DNA from: a virus
IMG/VR virus record: IMGVR_UViG_3300037087_000095
Location: 1-27,541 of that record
Length of the DNA stretch: 27,541 nt
Strand: one strand, 5' to 3'
Positions 15,033 to 23,809 of this stretch are shown one piece after another. Position 1 is the first letter of the stretch. Each line of letters begins with the position of its first letter. The notes beneath the pieces are model-generated. The model was given only the letters and a program-made list of their open reading frames with translations, was not told the DNA's origin and did not search any database. The position numbers and the translations under genes were made by a program.

Positions 15033-16606
15033 TGGCTATGATAGCCCCAGAAGTAATGCCTGAACCAATTAATCCTCCCCGGATTCAACCTTCTGCTTCT
15101 TTAGAGACATTTGGAGGCGGTCAAGGACTCGAAGCCATTGGTCAGCAGGAACAGAATATCACTAGGGCGGGAGGTGAAATAGCTGCTTTTGAAAAGATCC
15201 GCGCTGATCAAACGGCAGTGGAGGAAGCCATCGGAAACAAACTCTCTCCCGCTTTAACTCAGATTCTCCATGATCCACAAAATGGTGCCATGGCTAGAAT
15301 TCAGAGAGCTACGTCAATTGACGATATTCATAAAATCCACGATGACGTTTTAAAACAATATGACACAACCGCAAAAGAAATTGCCTCTAAATTAAGCGGT
15401 CCCGCTCAAATTGGAGTCTATAACAAACACGCCTATTCCTTTGGTGATTCCCTTAATAGAACCCTAATGGTTGCGGGAGATCAGAAATTCAAGGAATTGG
15501 ATAATAAATCTTTCCTTTCTTTCATCGATAATACAACGGCACAAGACGCCTTGATGTGGTCTCAACATACTGACCCAAATTACTTAAAGGCAAGGACAGA
15601 TTTACTTAACGATCATATCAACCAGTACGCTTTCAGAAATGGGTTGGGAAAAGACCAAAAAGAGGAATTGACTTCAAAAGTTTTCAGCAATTATCACGCT
15701 GCCATTATTGATCGGATGCTAGCTGATTCTCAAAAAGATTCAGACTACGATCAGGCAACAAAATATTTCAATGAACACAAGGATCAAATAGCGAATCTCG
15801 ACGTTAGAGGTAATGTCGAGAAGATGTTGGATGCCATTCCGAAACAAAAAAAAGCGATGGAAAAACAGGCAAACGAAGATAGGTATACCGCCAATGACAG
15901 GCAAGTCATCCTTAATATCGGGTCTAGCAACTATTCCGTCAATGAAGCTTTCAGGCAATATCAGAATGACGAAATAGACGAATCGACGTACAAATGGGCA
16001 AGGAGTCAATTATTGAGTCCAAATTTCCAAACTCAAAAGATGATGGCGAGTGATCCCGATACTTATAACTCAATTCGAGAAATGCAACTTCAAGGCGGGA
16101 GTCCTAGAGAAATTCAGGACAAGATAAAAGAAGGAATTACTGAAAAGAAACTGATGCCGAATGAGATAGATTATTTAACCAAATTGACCCAAAACATCAA
16201 ACCAACAGAAAGAGACAGACAGATAGAATCTGCCGCGAACTATGTCAGAGATTCAGCTAACAGATATTTTGACCCGGGCTCTTCCAGATTTGGAAACTTA
16301 TTTGGAATGGAAGATAAAGCCAATCAAAAAAGAAGCGAGAAAACAGAAGCGTTGGTTAAACAGTTTTATGAAGAGGTTGATTCTAAAAAGATTAAAGATC
16401 CTGAAGAAATTCGAGGAGCTGCCGAGAGGATTTTTGAAACAGCCATCAGAAAAGAACATCCTCATATTCCAGCCGGGAAGTTGCCAGATGTTGTCTTAAC
16501 TGTTGACGGAAAACTCATTAAACTTCTAAATGGTGAAGAACCATCTCAGGCAAAACCAAAATACAAGATAACTCCTACCATGGCTCAAGATGTTGAAGCT
16601 CAATGA
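15032..16606 (+). CDS. Internal virion protein (gp15-like ejection protein)
   Basis: The 524-residue product is mostly charged and predicted helical, with no membrane segment. It begins with a Pro-rich stretch (EPINPPRIQPSASLETFGGG) that is usual for gp15-like internal proteins of podoviruses, which are longer in T7 (747 residues). Position between a gp14-like and a gp16-like gene is the main evidence. In T7 the equivalent spans the periplasm with gp16. Start and stop overlap both neighbours (TAATG, ATGA), indicating coupled translation in fixed ratio. Confidence 0.75.
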   Translation: MAMIAPEVMPEPINPPRIQPSASLETFGGGQGLEAIGQQEQNITRAGGEIAAFEKIRADQTAVEEAIGNKLSPALTQILHDPQNGAMARIQRATSIDDIHKIHDDVLKQYDTTAKEIASKLSGPAQIGVYNKHAYSFGDSLNRTLMVAGDQKFKELDNKSFLSFIDNTTAQDALMWSQHTDPNYLKARTDLLNDHINQYAFRNGLGKDQKEELTSKVFSNYHAAIIDRMLADSQKDSDYDQATKYFNEHKDQIANLDVRGNVEKMLDAIPKQKKAMEKQANEDRYTANDRQVILNIGSSNYSVNEAFRQYQNDEIDESTYKWARSQLLSPNFQTQKMMASDPDTYNSIREMQLQGGSPREIQDKIKEGITEKKLMPNEIDYLTKLTQNIKPTERDRQIESAANYVRDSANRYFDPGSSRFGNLFGMEDKANQKRSEKTEALVKQFYEEVDSKKIKDPEEIRGAAERIFETAIRKEHPHIPAGKLPDVVLTVDGKLIKLLNGEEPSQAKPKYKITPTMAQDVEAQ

Positions 16607-19600
16607 TTGCCTATCTTGAAGGGAAAGATACGACTGTTGAAGTACCTGATAACATTGGAGAGAACGAGCTAAAAGACATTCAGGACAATTTCGCCTCTTA
16701 TGTTACCCCGGAACAACCGCAGAAACCAATTCCTACAAAGTCTGAGATAGCCCCAGAACCAGAAAAATGGGAGAAAAATTTCTACGAAAGCCATTTAAAG
16801 CCAGCTCTAAATCAAGCAAAACTTTTTGGTAAGGAAATTGGGGATGTTTTTTCGAATCCTGAGCCTTTACCTGAGCAATTCGCTAAAACAGAGACGGGAC
16901 AGGTCTTTGGAGGAAAGGCGACAGAACAATTAACCTTCGGATTGGCTAAGCCACTCATCGAACCGATTATCAGTCAAATGACAAAAGACCATCCTGTTGC
17001 TGCGTTTACTGGAGAAATGACAGGGGGGCTAGGAAGCCTATTAGCAACCGGCGGTGCTCTCCGTATTCTTGGTCTTGGAAAGGCGGCAGTAGCAGCCGGA
17101 CAAGCAGCTACAGAATTGATCCCAGAGGGTGAAATCGGAGCTAGGGTAGCAGCTTCTGCGGTCAATTGGCTACCTAAAGCTATTATGACCGGGTCTACCT
17201 TTGGGACCCAGACTTTTATCGCCAAGACAATCAAGATGTTTCAAGACGGGAATGTCGACCTACCTACTTTTGGACGCGACGTTTTGAGATCGACCACCAT
17301 AAGTACAGCTGCAGGAGTTACGTTAGGCGCCATTGGGCGAATTACCAGTATCCCGACATCTGTGGCCTCGGCAGCAGCCTTAGGCTTCGTAAACTCAAAA
17401 ATGGAAGGATCTGACAACCAAGAAGCGTCTTTGAGTGCTGCCATTTGGGCAGCGTTTGAATTTATTGGTTCGGAAGCTAAAACACCAGAATTAGTTAGGA
17501 ACACAGTGAAATCGACAGGAGATTCGATTGGAGATTATGTATCGAAAAAAGATGCCTCTCTGGATATAGAAACAGCCCGGGGTGTGGGGAAATCTTTTGT
17601 TGAAAACGAGATTCAAAGACATGGCGGGATCGAAGAGATGGGAAAGCCAGAGGTGGCTTTACAAACTCTTGAAGATATCAACCAGAAAATAAGGCAAGGA
17701 AAAATCTCTCCCGTTATTAAAGCTCCTCCTGAAATTGAAAGAGCGCCCGAACCCACAACGCCCGTTGAACCGCAGTCTGTAAGCCAAGCATTGGTCCCGA
17801 CAGAACAGCCTCAAGAGACGATGGCTCAGAAAGGGAAAAATATCGCCAATGTCATAACGGATCTTGTGAAAGGCGGAATGAAGGATATTCCGAAAGCTAT
17901 TTCAGACGTTAAGAATATCTTGAATCCTTCTCCATCTGTTAATCCTCAAGAAGAACTCACGAAGCATTTTACCGAGTTTTCCAAGATGCAAATTGAACAA
18001 GTGCCAGAAGATTTAAGGGACGTTCATCACTATATGAAGTTAGGAACAGAGAGAATGGCATTTGCTCGAAACTTGGCAGATATTTCAAACCATCTTGATT
18101 CGATAGGGTTAAGTCATGAAGAAAAAATGGCGGTGTTTGACGAATACGGATTAAATACGAAGAATGTTTTTGGACATCCGATGGTTGGGAAAAACGTTGA
18201 AGATTTAATTCATGCGCCAATTGAAGAACAATATCAACGTGTTGCTTCGGCAATAGCAGAAAAGAGAGATAGTGAATTAAATCCTAAAACAATAGAAGAA
18301 GCAAAATCAATTGTTGACATGATTGATGACCGTTTTAATCCTAAGTCTCAAGACGTTTTTAAATTTTCAGAGGAAAACAAAGGGAAGTCCGAAAATGACT
18401 TAGCACAAATGGCATACAATCGAGGAATTCTTGAAGAGCCTTCTTCTGATCTTTTGAAAGTCGAATCAATGAAAGCTAAAGAAGATAAATATCCTGTCAA
18501 AATAAGGCCAGAACCTATTTCTAAAACTCCGTCGATAAAACCAGAACCAAGAGAAGTTTCAACTGCTTTTAAAGAATCAGTGGATGAAATAAAAAATATC
18601 GTTTCACCAGCAAATTCTGCTCCATTAGCGGCGCAGATAACGAGAGAACAGCTTGGGATTATGGCGAGAAGTTATGATAGAGCTGAAGCGTCCTTAGAAT
18701 CTGCTAGTAAATTATTTTCAAAACAATCTGTTGAGAAAAATACTGATTTCATAAATCGGATGGAATTGGGACAAGAACAGGAAACACCTGAACTAAATTC
18801 AATCTCTAAGCAATTACGCAATCTTTTGGATACAAAGAGAAAAGAAGTCCAAGATCTTGGTAATGGAAAACTTGAGAGTTTCATCGAAAATTATTTCCCG
18901 CATATTTGGGAGCAGGGAGAGAAGACAGTATCGAAAGCCGTAATGAAAGCATCGAAGCGTCCATTCGAAGGATCAAAATCATTCATTAAAAAAAGGTCAA
19001 TCGAATTTTTCAAAGAAGGAATAGATCTAGGTTTGACTCCTGTTTCATTCAATCCTGTTGATTTGACATTATTGAAGGTTCGAGAGATGGACAAATATAT
19101 TATGGCTCATCGGACTATCAACGCTTATAAAGAGAATGGATTGGCTCAATATGTAGCTGTCGGAAAAGATCATCCTGAAGGATGGACACAAATTGACGAC
19201 AGAATCAGCACTGTTTTCAAAAGTCCTATGGTTGCGGTTAAAGAAGCTTACGATGAAAAAATGATGAATGATCTCAATATGGTAGCTAAATCTCTTGGTA
19301 TTGATCTCACACGAAATACTCATCCTGGAAAAGAAGGGAAGAGATTCGGAGATGTTTGGGGATTATCACAATCAGATGCCGCTAGATCAGGAACACCAGG
19401 GAAAATATGGACTCGATTTGCGGGTCCAGAGAGCGCACTTGCACATGAACTTGGCCATCAACTTGATCACATCTATGGACTTCAAGAGATGTTTCTATCT
19501 AATCCAACGATATCAGGTGAACTTACAAATTTGGCAAGCCAACGTGCTCCTTCCGGTTCATCAGAAAAATTCAATTCTTATATTCAAAAACCAGAAGAAA

Positions 19601-21438
19601 AGATGGCGGTGATGTTGGAATCTTATATTCATGCGCCGGAATTATTAAAAGAATATGCTCCAACAACTTATGGAAAATTGGTTGATTTTCTAAATAGTCA
19701 ATCGAAGTTAAAGCCATTGACGGAAATTAAACCGTCTTTAGTCCTTGGAACAGGTGAATCAGAAGTATATGCGGGTGGAAACGTTATTTCTGGACATATT
19801 TGGGCACAGCCAGACGCAGCCAGAATCATAAATAATTATCTATCCCCGGGACTTCAGAAGTCTTCGATTTATCAAGCGTTTCGTTATGCGGGAAATATGA
19901 TTAATCAGTTTCAGCTTGGGTTTTCAGCTTTTCACTTAGGATTTACCTCAATGGATGCAATAGTCTCAAAAATGGCATTGGCGATTAATGAGCTTTTTGA
20001 AGGGCACCCAATTAAGGCTGCGCAAGATGCTATTTCTTCTCCATTCTCTCCGATAACAAATATCATCCGTGGAAACAAATTATTCAAAGCATGGCGCGGG
20101 GAAGGGCAATCTCAAATGGATGAAATAATGGCGGATGCTATGGAATCTGCTGGTGGACGAATTCAAATGGATCAATTTTATGCAACGAGAGCCTATGATC
20201 AAATGAAAAAGTTATTTCAGGCTGGAAAACCAATTCAAGGAATTCTTCGTTTTCCAATGGTTATAACAGAGGCAAGTTCTAAACCGATTCTCGAATGGAT
20301 TGTTCCTCGTCAAAAACTTGGAGTATTTTCCGATATGATGAAGATGGAGATGGAGAACAACCCGAATATGACACATGAAGAAATGCGCCAAATCGCTCAA
20401 AGGGCTTGGGATAGTGTAGATAATCGCATGGGCCAACTCGTCTATGACAATTTATTCTGGAACCGGACTTTCAAAGATTTACTCATGGCTTCGGTTCGTT
20501 CTGTTGGCTGGAATCTAGGTACAATCCGAGAAATTGGAGGAGGTGTAAAAGATTACGCGCAAGCGACGAAAGACATTCTTAGTGGAAAAAAGACAGAATT
20601 TACTCCAAGGATGGGATACGTGTCAGCCCTTCCAATTGTTGCCGGACTATTCGGAGCAATTTATCAGTATCTGAGAACAGGAAAGGGACCGGAAGAATTG
20701 AAAGATTATTACTTTCCAAAAACAGGTGGAGTAGATGCTAATGGAGATCCGAATAGGATAGCTCCTCCGACATACATGAAAGACGTTTACCATTACACAA
20801 AAGAGCCTGTTAGAACTGTTACAAACAAATTGAATCCCCTCTTATCTATTATGGCGCAGATGTTTAATAACAAAGATTACTACGGTGTCACGATAAGAAA
20901 TCAAGAAGATAAGGTTGTACAACAAGCATTGAGCGAAGCAATGTTTACGATCAAGCAGATGGAACCGTTTGGTTTTAGGAATATGAGAAATCAGGCAGCG
21001 ACGGGAAACCGTTCGTTACTTGATACCATCCAACCATGGATAGGTATTACCCCGGCACCATGGGACATCAACCAAACAAAAGCTGAAAAATTGGCTCACG
21101 AGATATCAGCTTCAAAAATATCCATCGGTGGAAGAACCCAAGAGCAAGCAGATCGATCAAAACTTCTTCGTCAATTGGAAGTAGGATTCCAGACCGGGAG
21201 CCCTGATGCGACCAATAATCTCATCGATGCTTATCAGAAAGGGAAGATATCCGCTCAACAAATGAGAAATGTCATCATCACTTCAAAAATGACCCCATTA
21301 CAGAGACAGGCGCATAGTTTCACTTACAAGGAAATAAAAGCTGTTTATGATAAAGCGAACGATGATGAAAAGCAGCAACTTGAAAATATGATGAAACGAA
21401 AGGAAATTTCTTCAAAACGGGGATGGGTGACTCAATGA
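16603..21438 (+). CDS. Giant ejection protein with zinc-metallopeptidase segment
   Basis: At 1,611 residues this is the largest gene and occupies the T7 gp16 position (gp16 is 1,318 residues). The first 35 residues (GKDTTVEVPDNIGENEL) are a motif common at the start of such proteins. Residues about 120-270 are rich in Gly/Ala hydrophobic stretches suited to membrane insertion. A central segment (about 875-1040) contains HELGH (H948, E949, H952) and an ExxAxxxExY motif (E999, A1002, E1006, Y1008), as in zinc metallopeptidases of large phage polyproteins. The sequence IWAQPDAARIINNYLSPG resumes the ejection-protein core at 1065. The C-terminal third is helical. No lytic transglycosylase motif is obvious. 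It overlaps the previous gene (ATGA). Confidence 0.85.
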   Translation: MIAYLEGKDTTVEVPDNIGENELKDIQDNFASYVTPEQPQKPIPTKSEIAPEPEKWEKNFYESHLKPALNQAKLFGKEIGDVFSNPEPLPEQFAKTETGQVFGGKATEQLTFGLAKPLIEPIISQMTKDHPVAAFTGEMTGGLGSLLATGGALRILGLGKAAVAAGQAATELIPEGEIGARVAASAVNWLPKAIMTGSTFGTQTFIAKTIKMFQDGNVDLPTFGRDVLRSTTISTAAGVTLGAIGRITSIPTSVASAAALGFVNSKMEGSDNQEASLSAAIWAAFEFIGSEAKTPELVRNTVKSTGDSIGDYVSKKDASLDIETARGVGKSFVENEIQRHGGIEEMGKPEVALQTLEDINQKIRQGKISPVIKAPPEIERAPEPTTPVEPQSVSQALVPTEQPQETMAQKGKNIANVITDLVKGGMKDIPKAISDVKNILNPSPSVNPQEELTKHFTEFSKMQIEQVPEDLRDVHHYMKLGTERMAFARNLADISNHLDSIGLSHEEKMAVFDEYGLNTKNVFGHPMVGKNVEDLIHAPIEEQYQRVASAIAEKRDSELNPKTIEEAKSIVDMIDDRFNPKSQDVFKFSEENKGKSENDLAQMAYNRGILEEPSSDLLKVESMKAKEDKYPVKIRPEPISKTPSIKPEPREVSTAFKESVDEIKNIVSPANSAPLAAQITREQLGIMARSYDRAEASLESASKLFSKQSVEKNTDFINRMELGQEQETPELNSISKQLRNLLDTKRKEVQDLGNGKLESFIENYFPHIWEQGEKTVSKAVMKASKRPFEGSKSFIKKRSIEFFKEGIDLGLTPVSFNPVDLTLLKVREMDKYIMAHRTINAYKENGLAQYVAVGKDHPEGWTQIDDRISTVFKSPMVAVKEAYDEKMMNDLNMVAKSLGIDLTRNTHPGKEGKRFGDVWGLSQSDAARSGTPGKIWTRFAGPESALAHELGHQLDHIYGLQEMFLSNPTISGELTNLASQRAPSGSSEKFNSYIQKPEEKMAVMLESYIHAPELLKEYAPTTYGKLVDFLNSQSKLKPLTEIKPSLVLGTGESEVYAGGNVISGHIWAQPDAARIINNYLSPGLQKSSIYQAFRYAGNMINQFQLGFSAFHLGFTSMDAIVSKMALAINELFEGHPIKAAQDAISSPFSPITNIIRGNKLFKAWRGEGQSQMDEIMADAMESAGGRIQMDQFYATRAYDQMKKLFQAGKPIQGILRFPMVITEASSKPILEWIVPRQKLGVFSDMMKMEMENNPNMTHEEMRQIAQRAWDSVDNRMGQLVYDNLFWNRTFKDLLMASVRSVGWNLGTIREIGGGVKDYAQATKDILSGKKTEFTPRMGYVSALPIVAGLFGAIYQYLRTGKGPEELKDYYFPKTGGVDANGDPNRIAPPTYMKDVYHYTKEPVRTVTNKLNPLLSIMAQMFNNKDYYGVTIRNQEDKVVQQALSEAMFTIKQMEPFGFRNMRNQAATGNRSLLDTIQPWIGITPAPWDINQTKAEKLAHEISASKISIGGRTQEQADRSKLLRQLEVGFQTGSPDATNNLIDAYQKGKISAQQMRNVIITSKMTPLQRQAHSFTYKEIKAVYDKANDDEKQQLENMMKRKEISSKRGWVTQ

Positions 21439-21441
21439 AAT

Positions 21442-21458
21442 TTCCCAATTTTTCCCAA
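21442..21458 (+). promoter_or_regulatory. Tandem TTCCCAA boxes, 10-bp phased (module 2)
   Basis: TTCCCAA occurs at 21442 and again at 21452, with the same ten-base spacing as at 1361-1377. As in module 1 the pair begins only a few bases after a stop codon and ends five bases before a TTG. The repetition at two operon fronts makes chance less likely and suggests a common regulator. Confidence 0.5.
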
Positions 21459-21463
21459 AAATG

Positions 21464-21495
21464 TTGATACGAAAAAAATAAAGATCATCTAAACT
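21464..21495 (+). promoter_or_regulatory. Candidate promoter for fibre module
   Basis: TTGATA (21464-21469) and TAAACT (21490-21495) resemble the elements of module 1, but the spacer is 20 bases, long for sigma-70. An A-tract lies between them, as at 1386-1415. Transcription would begin close to the palindrome TTCCCGGGAA (21505-21514). The match between the two modules is better evidence than the match to consensus. Confidence 0.35.
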
Positions 21496-21512
21496 TTATC
21501 TGTATTCCCGGG

Positions 21513-21556
21513 AAGCGTGTCTCTTCAGTTTTATGAGGAGATATTAAGTGACGCTT
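21513..21556 (+). promoter_or_regulatory. Leader hairpin covering the fibre-gene ribosome site
   Basis: TCTCTTC (21520-21526) pairs with GAGGAGA (21535-21541) around the eight-base loop AGTTTTAT, with one G-U pair. The 3' arm is the ribosome binding site of the GTG start at 21548. An outer helix AAGCGT (21513-21518) with ACGCTT (21551-21556) would also enclose the start codon. A four-residue minicistron (ATG at 21533, TAA at 21545-21547) ends exactly where the gene begins. The hairpin could hold translation low until opened. Confidence 0.45.
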
Positions 21557-22114
21557 GCTGCCACGCCTATCGTCAATTCCTATATCGGTACAGGAACTGC
21601 GAATAGCTATTCTTTTTTATTCTCTGTTTTCACCTCCTCAGATCTTCTCGCTGTTGTCACTTCTCCAACAGGTGTCTCTACCCTCCTCGGTTTAACTACA
21701 GATTACACAGTCTCGGGTCTTAATCCTTCCGGCGGTCCCGCTTCCTCGGGCTCAATTGTCCTTGTCAACAATAGCCAGGCTTGGCTAACGGCAGGAAATT
21801 TAAAGACTGGTTGGACTCTTACGATCACTCGAAACGTTTCCCTTGATCAAAATACGTCTATCCGAAATCAGGGCGACTTCTACCAAGAATCTATCGAGTC
21901 TGCCTTGGACCGGATTGTGATGATGGTCCAACAGCTTCAACTCGCAATCAGTCCTACTAGTTATCCTTTTATTGGAACAATCTCCATTGTTAACGGGACG
22001 GTTGTATTCACGGCAGCAGGTGGGGGCCCCATAGTCACAACCCCAAACGGACTTCATACATACCAAATAGGAATAGCCAATGACGGCTCAATTCATCAAA
22101 TACAAATTTCTTAA
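21548..22114 (+). CDS. Tail fibre N-terminal adaptor (gp17-like)
   Basis: The 188-residue product resembles the N-terminal tail-binding domain of T7 gp17 fibres: YSFLFSVFTSSDLLAVVTSP, then TDYTVSGLNPSGGP, LKTGWTLTITRNVSLDQ, and RNQGDFYQESIESALDRI followed by MMVQQLQ. It would attach host-recognition fibres to the tail nozzle. It lacks the long shaft and tip of T7 gp17, so those parts are probably supplied by downstream genes. The start is GTG with GAGGAG seven bases upstream inside a hairpin. The end overlaps the next gene by 35 bases. Confidence 0.85.
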   Translation: MTLAATPIVNSYIGTGTANSYSFLFSVFTSSDLLAVVTSPTGVSTLLGLTTDYTVSGLNPSGGPASSGSIVLVNNSQAWLTAGNLKTGWTLTITRNVSLDQNTSIRNQGDFYQESIESALDRIVMMVQQLQLAISPTSYPFIGTISIVNGTVVFTAAGGGPIVTTPNGLHTYQIGIANDGSIHQIQIS

Positions 22115-22403
22115 ATTATTTTCTTCTCTCCTGTTTCTGTCAGGGGTGTCTTTCGCTACCTATTCTCCCGTAAAAGCGGTCATGCAAGATGGCCCGGCGA
22201 GTTTAACTTACGGAACTTTTTCAGGTTCAGTAACGGCAACTAATATCGTCATAGGTACAGTTACTTTCAAAAGTGGTCAAAGGTATCTTTGTATTTCAAC
22301 AAGCGCCTATATTAATTTGACGGTAAATGGCACGGGACAAACAGTGGATGTTCTTGGCGGATCTACCGTCTATTCATTTTGGACAGGTAGATTAGTCCAG
22401 TAG
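22080..22403 (+). CDS. Small exported protein, 107 residues
   Basis: The ATG at 22080 overlaps the adaptor gene and has an AGGAAT site eight bases upstream. The N-terminus has Lys residues, a hydrophobic core (LFSSLLFLSGVSFA) and a possible cleavage site near VKA around residue 33, consistent with a Sec signal peptide. The mature part is Gly/Thr/Val-rich and beta-like (GSVTATNIVIGTVTF). No family is recognised. Its setting beside the fibre adaptor suggests a virion- or surface-associated role, which is unproven. Confidence 0.65.
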   Translation: MTAQFIKYKFLKLFSSLLFLSGVSFATYSPVKAVMQDGPASLTYGTFSGSVTATNIVIGTVTFKSGQRYLCISTSAYINLTVNGTGQTVDVLGGSTVYSFWTGRLVQ

Positions 22404-22412
22404 GAGGAAGAA

Positions 22413-22532
22413 ATGTTTAAGAGATTGTTTTTAATCCTTATGGTTATAGGCGGTATTTTCTTAATAGCAAAGACAAAAAATAAAGGAGATATATCGCAAC
22501 AAGATCAGAAGAGAAATTTTACATTCAACTAA
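22413..22532 (+). CDS. 39-residue single-pass membrane peptide
   Basis: An AGGAGG site lies about seven bases before the ATG at 22413. The product has a short basic start (MFKR), a hydrophobic stretch of about 15 residues (LFLILMVIGGIFLIA) and a polar, charged tail. It looks like a single transmembrane segment with the tail on one side. Small phage proteins of this form include lysis helpers, but no family is recognised. It sits between two exported proteins. Confidence 0.6.
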   Translation: MFKRLFLILMVIGGIFLIAKTKNKGDISQQDQKRNFTFN

Positions 22533-22565
22533 TTTGTCACAAATAAAAGTGGAGGTTAATTCAAA

Positions 22566-23063
22566 ATGAAAAAGTTACTTGTTATGGTTTCAATGTTGTT
22601 CTTGGGTGCGCTGGCTCGCGCCGGAGTCCCAATTGATCAAAGCCCGACTAATTATCAGGGTCCATATTGGGATTCAACGTTATACATTAGTTCCGTTGCC
22701 GCAAGTGGTCAATCCCTGGTAAGCACATTCACAGCTGTTACTAAAGGTCAATCAGGATATACAGCTTCTGCCCGTATTTGTCTGACGAAGCTAATATTGC
22801 AAATGACCACCGGGACCACCTTCTATCTCATTGATGGTTCTTTAACTGCTGGAACGACAATACAGACTATCTTTGGAGCTGGACTTGGGTCGTCAGGAAC
22901 GAATACTCTTGTTCTTACTGAAGATCATCTTGGTCCGCTTTGTGGTACTGCTGGAAATGCGTTGACACTGAATATGCCAGCGCCATCCAGCGCTACAGTA
23001 AATAATCTCTATGATGCCGAAGGCTTCGTTTATTTCCCTCCGAATTTAAACGCGGGTCGATAA
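22566..23063 (+). CDS. Exported protein, 165 residues
   Basis: The product begins MKKLLVMVSMLFLGALARAG, a clear signal peptide with probable cleavage after ARA (residue 19). The mature part is rich in Thr, Ser and Gly, and beta-like, with two Cys residues (ICLTK and LCGTAG) that could form a disulphide outside the cytoplasm. GGAGG lies about nine bases upstream of the ATG. No family is recognised; the composition resembles tail-fibre proteins more than enzymes. Confidence 0.7.
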   Translation: MKKLLVMVSMLFLGALARAGVPIDQSPTNYQGPYWDSTLYISSVAASGQSLVSTFTAVTKGQSGYTASARICLTKLILQMTTGTTFYLIDGSLTAGTTIQTIFGAGLGSSGTNTLVLTEDHLGPLCGTAGNALTLNMPAPSSATVNNLYDAEGFVYFPPNLNAGR

Positions 23064-23081
23064 AAATTCAGGAGATTATTT

Positions 23082-23477
23082 ATGAAGAAATTATTGCTAT
23101 TCGCTCTGATATCGGGAGCATTTTTAATTCCTAGCATAGTCAGAGCGCAGCAGTTTAATCTTCCGCAGATAACGGGAACGCTATCTGTATCGACAGGGAC
23201 AATCACTTATTCAACTCCGACGGTTACTAATGCCATGAATTGTATTAGTCATCTGACAGCTACTTGCTCGTCTGTGGCTACTTTGACTTATCTTTCATTG
23301 GGAACGACTTATTATCAAGTAACTCTATCATCGAGTGTCCCTTTTGACACTCAATGGGCGCATGGGGCGGCTTTATGTTCCCCTGCGGGACAGCAATCAA
23401 TTATGCAGATTACCGGAAACACGGGATCGTATTTGATGAGTGTTGATGAGTTTCTTACAAAGGGTTGGAGTCCATGA
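23082..23477 (+). CDS. Exported protein, 131 residues
   Basis: The N-terminus MKKLLLFALISGAFLIPSIVRA is a signal peptide, with likely cleavage before QQFN near residue 22. The mature part contains Thr/Ser/Val repeats (GTLSVSTGTITYSTPTVTN) and three Cys residues (NCISHL, TATCSS, ALCSPAG). AGGAG precedes the ATG. The stop overlaps the next start (ATGA). It shares style with the two exported neighbours but not clear sequence identity. Function unknown. Confidence 0.7.
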   Translation: MKKLLLFALISGAFLIPSIVRAQQFNLPQITGTLSVSTGTITYSTPTVTNAMNCISHLTATCSSVATLTYLSLGTTYYQVTLSSSVPFDTQWAHGAALCSPAGQQSIMQITGNTGSYLMSVDEFLTKGWSP

Positions 23478-23806
23478 GACGTGGGTTTAAGTGTTGGGAG
23501 TTTTATTCGTCTCTTATCTTAATTGTTCTTTCATGGTGGTATCTAAAATCACTTGAGAGGTCAATTGCGATATCAGCGATTTCCAACGCTTATTTAGTCT
23601 CTCGGTTTTACTGTAAGCGGTTTCAAGCGAGGAAGGAGAGATCTTGGGCAACTACTGAAATATGGATTAACCTCCTAGCTCAAGGTTTCTCCTTCCTGAC
23701 CTTTAAGCTTTGTTGGTATCTGCCATTAATAAACCACGTCTTTTTTCTAATCTTTCGAGGAAGAATCAAAGGCCGAGATCAGACTTTTATTCACGTTTCG
23801 AGATGA
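23474..23806 (+). CDS. Membrane protein, holin candidate
   Basis: The start at ATG 23474 overlaps the previous stop; an in-frame TTG nine bases upstream is possible but has a poorer context. The 110-residue product has hydrophobic segments at about 10-24 (FYSSLILIVLSWWYL) and 32-46 (AISAISNAYLVSRF), a Lys/Arg stretch (KRFQARKERS), and a third hydrophobic region at about 62-93. The EFY-helix then AYLVSRFY layout recalls phage holins, which form lysis pores. No endolysin is visible in the window, so the holin call is tentative. Confidence 0.5.
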   Translation: MRRGFKCWEFYSSLILIVLSWWYLKSLERSIAISAISNAYLVSRFYCKRFQARKERSWATTEIWINLLAQGFSFLTFKLCWYLPLINHVFFLIFRGRIKGRDQTFIHVSR

Positions 23807-23809
23807 ACT

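Noticed and set aside
16603-17500. N-terminal lytic transglycosylase as in T7 gp16
   Set aside because: No recognisable catalytic Glu motif of that family was found in this part.
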